A DNA stretch of 7,685 nt from Candidatus Woesearchaeota archaeon (GTDB lineage: Archaea; Nanobdellota; Nanobdellia; Woesearchaeales; SM23-78). The stretch lies in NCBI GenBank assembly GCA_016933095.1, contig JAFGBP010000038.1, positions 1 to 7,685 on the forward strand, read 5' to 3'. Below the pieces are notes generated by a model. The model was not told the origin of the DNA. It did not search any database and saw nothing but the letters and a program-made list of their open reading frames with translations. The position numbers and the translations under genes were made by a program. Positions within the stretch are counted from its first letter, which is position 1, and each line of letters opens with the position of its first letter. Of the stretch, positions 6,595 through 7,685 are shown piece by piece.

Positions 6595-6615
6595 GTCTGT
6601 TCCTTCTCTATTTTC

Positions 6616-7095
6616 ATGAGAATAATCACGGCTGCATTCATATTCTACGAAGGAAAGCTGCTTCTTGTAATGCACAATAAGATCAAGAAATGGATGCATG
6701 TAGGTGGTCATGCCGAGGAGGATGAGCACTTCGATGAGACCTTGCTCCGCGAGGTGAAGGAAGAGACGGGCCTTGAAGTTGATGTCATCGACCCCGATCC
6801 TATTCCTAACAAATATCCTGAAAGATGGTTCTATGTCCTCAAGAAGCCTTTTTTCATGCACGTCATGAAAAAGGAAGGGGCGGAGGATGATCTTGTGGAG
6901 AGGAGGCTTCTTTTAGATTATGTTGCGGTGGCGAGGTCTGACAAGATCTTTTTGCAGGAGGAGGAGCTCTCGGATTTCAAGTGGGTGACAAGAGAAGGCT
7001 TGGAGAAGGAAGAGAACATTTATCCTGCGCTGAAGGACTTGGCATTCCAGGCATTTGACTTCTATGAGAAGCATTCTAAGGATGCTAAGAAATAA
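6616..7095 (+). CDS. Nudix hydrolase
   Basis: A 159-residue protein with a complete Nudix box, GX5EX7REUXEEXGU: G31, E37, then REVKEETGL (45-53), with the metal-binding glutamates E46, E49 and E50 in place. These enzymes cleave nucleoside diphosphates linked to another moiety, using Mg2+ or Mn2+. The N-terminal strand MRIITAAFIFYEGKLLLVMH followed by KKWMHVGGH is the usual entry to the fold. Substrate cannot be read from the sequence; oxidised or modified nucleotides, sugar nucleotides or coenzymes are all possible. There is no transmembrane segment or added domain, and the C-terminal part (about 105-159) is charged and helical. The ATG at 6616 is chosen from the promoter spacing and the domain boundary. 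It is transcribed separately from polB, from which a T-tract separates it, and converges with the next gene across a 37-base gap. Confidence 0.9.
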   Translation: MRIITAAFIFYEGKLLLVMHNKIKKWMHVGGHAEEDEHFDETLLREVKEETGLEVDVIDPDPIPNKYPERWFYVLKKPFFMHVMKKEGAEDDLVERRLLLDYVAVARSDKIFLQEEELSDFKWVTREGLEKEENIYPALKDLAFQAFDFYEKHSKDAKK

Positions 7096-7132
7096 AGGGT
7101 ATGGATGGGCTTGGCTTGTCGGCTTGCTTGAT

Positions 7133-7405
7133 TCAGGCTCTCTTCACGAATCCCGGTTCTGGCTCTTCTAGGACCCGATCGTCTATCAGGCCGTCCAGAA
7201 TTCTTTCTGATTCGTCTGCTAGCATGCCTTCTCCCTGGGCTTCGATGAGGACGGCTTCTTTCTGGATTTTCTTGTTCTTTGCGCCGACCAGGTTGTTCAC
7301 TATGTCTAGTATTTTTATCTTGTTGTCGGTCTCGCTTTCTTGGGCGACTGAGCGCAGCATCATGTTCTGCTGCCTCATTATCTCTTCGAAGCTTGTAGGG
7401 TCCAT
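7133..7405 (-). CDS. Small winged-helix protein resembling the MCM C-terminal domain
   Basis: A 90-residue acidic protein. Residues 1-26 form a Met/Gln-rich leader. Residues 28-90 look like a winged helix: a first helix KIKILDIVNNLV (29-40), a second helix around KIQKEAVLIEAQ (46-57), the stretch ESERILDGLIDDRVLEEP (65-82), and a wing ending EPEPGFVKRA (81-90). This closely recalls the C-terminal winged helix of archaeal MCM helicase, which ends in the pattern GxIYEPxPGxxKR. No MCM ATPase body is present: reading upstream in frame, a stop codon occurs at 7463-7465. The start at 7405 is the only ATG available, but it has no TATA box at leaderless distance and no Shine-Dalgarno; a run of ten A residues lies just upstream, so the true start is uncertain. 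It could be a stand-alone DNA-binding protein, a regulator, or an MCM remnant. Confidence 0.7.
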   Translation of the reverse strand: MDPTSFEEIMRQQNMMLRSVAQESETDNKIKILDIVNNLVGAKNKKIQKEAVLIEAQGEGMLADESERILDGLIDDRVLEEPEPGFVKRA

Positions 7406-7469
7406 CTGTTTTTTTTTTCTCGGGGCTTGGCGGTTCTTGCTTGTCCTCCCCGTTACCTCTTTTTACGTG

Positions 7470-7500
7470 TTAGAGTATCGCAGTATCCTATATACTCTAA
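7470..7500. promoter_or_regulatory. Palindrome over possible promoter of the winged-helix gene
   Basis: TTAGAGTAT (7470-7478) and ATACTCTAA (7492-7500) are perfect 9-base inverted arms with a 13-base spacer. On the minus strand a TATATA box (7489-7494) overlaps one arm and could start a transcript near 7465 that would reach the 7405 ATG with a leader of about 60 bases. A dyad covering the TATA box is what an operator looks like. GTATC also recurs at 7475, 7483 and 7536. Confidence 0.45.
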
Positions 7501-7513
7501 AGGTTATAATAGG

Positions 7514-7535
7514 AAATATACATTAAAGTATATTT
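7514..7535. repeat. AT-rich perfect inverted repeat
   Basis: AAATATAC (7514-7521) and GTATATTT (7528-7535) are 8-base perfect arms around ATTAAA. It lies 13 bases beyond the palindrome at 7470-7500 and may be part of the same regulatory or origin-like region. Confidence 0.5.
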
Positions 7536-7571
7536 GTATCATCCCCTCCATACTAAGGGTTGGTTTATGGG

Positions 7572-7599
7572 TATAAAAAAGTTTCGCTGTCAAACTTTT
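7572..7599 (+). repeat. Inverted repeat overlapping a TATA-like box
   Basis: AAAAGTTT (7577-7584) and AAACTTTT (7592-7599) are 8-base perfect arms with a 7-base spacer. The left arm runs into TATAAAAAA (7572-7580), a good TATA-like box that would predict a rightward transcript beginning near 7600. This may be the promoter of whatever lies beyond the window's right edge. Confidence 0.4.
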
Positions 7600-7607
7600 C
7601 GGGTGCG

Positions 7608-7685
7608 TTCAAAATCTCTTGAATTTTTAAAATAATATTATGGGCTATTGCTCTGCAATAGGCCTCTGCGCGTTGCGCAGAGATC
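7608..7685 (+). other. Consecutive hairpins at right edge, possible structured RNA or leader
   Basis: Three dyads follow one another: TTCAA/TTGAA (7608-7612, 7619-7623), CTATTG/CAATAG (7645-7650, 7656-7661; loop CTCTG) and CTCTGCGC/GCGCAGAG (7664-7671, 7675-7682; loop GTT). The last is an 8-base perfect GC-rich stem. The composition turns abruptly from AT-rich to GC-rich at about 7642. This would suit the 5' end of a structured RNA downstream of the TATA-like box at 7572. A reading frame from ATG 7640 is open to the edge for only 15 codons and cannot be judged. Confidence 0.35.

Noticed and set aside
6496..6615. Upstream start for the Nudix protein with a hydrophobic leader that might look like a signal peptide
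   Set aside because: The stretch covers the polB T-tract, the hairpin element and the promoter; leaderless spacing points to 6616.
7101..7526. 141-codon forward frame opposite the winged-helix gene
   Set aside because: Ser/Arg-rich and low in domain character, with no promoter; the minus-strand frame matches a known fold.
7640..7685. Start of a gene at ATG 7640 running off the right edge
   Set aside because: Only 15 codons visible, all within hairpin sequence, and no TATA box at leaderless distance.

Overview
The window is archaeal. It carries an ABCE1/RLI-type ribosome-recycling ATPase (found in archaea and eukaryotes) and an archaeal-type TrmI tRNA methyltransferase. Promoters have a TATA-like box centred about 26-28 bases before the start codon, with no Shine-Dalgarno sequence, which is the pattern of leaderless archaeal transcripts. 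Base composition is close to balanced and no mobile element, CRISPR array or recognisable tRNA/rRNA was found. I suspect a DPANN-like lineage, but this is a weak guess and nothing in the window proves it.

Layout: 1-131 is a left edge with no supported gene apart from the trmI promoter. 132-950 (+) is trmI. 942-1391 (-) is a DUF5662-family protein that converges on trmI and overlaps it by 9 bases. 1473-2204 (-) is a DUF1461-type membrane protein that starts immediately after the stop codon of ABCE1 (2205-3953, -), so the two form an operon. An 88-base divergent promoter region separates ABCE1 from polB (4042-6483, +), a complete family B DNA polymerase that looks much more like bacterial Pol II than like Pyrococcus-type PolB. 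6616-7095 (+) is a Nudix hydrolase with its own promoter. 7133-7405 (-) is a 90-residue protein that resembles a detached C-terminal winged helix of archaeal MCM. 7406-7685 is non-coding as far as I can tell and is densely packed with short perfect inverted repeats.

Functionally this is a housekeeping segment: tRNA modification, ribosome recycling, DNA synthesis or repair, and nucleotide sanitation. It contains several oddities. The ABCE1 protein has lost exactly the four residues that should bind one of its two iron-sulfur clusters and kept the four that bind the other. The polymerase is of the Pol II clade, and its C-terminal tail fits a clamp-binding motif. An MCM-like winged helix stands alone, with a palindrome over a possible promoter. 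A 36-base hairpin element occurs twice (1446-1481 and 6534-6569) with its paired positions preserved. The right edge contains a run of six hairpins that could be an origin, an operator array or the start of a structured RNA.
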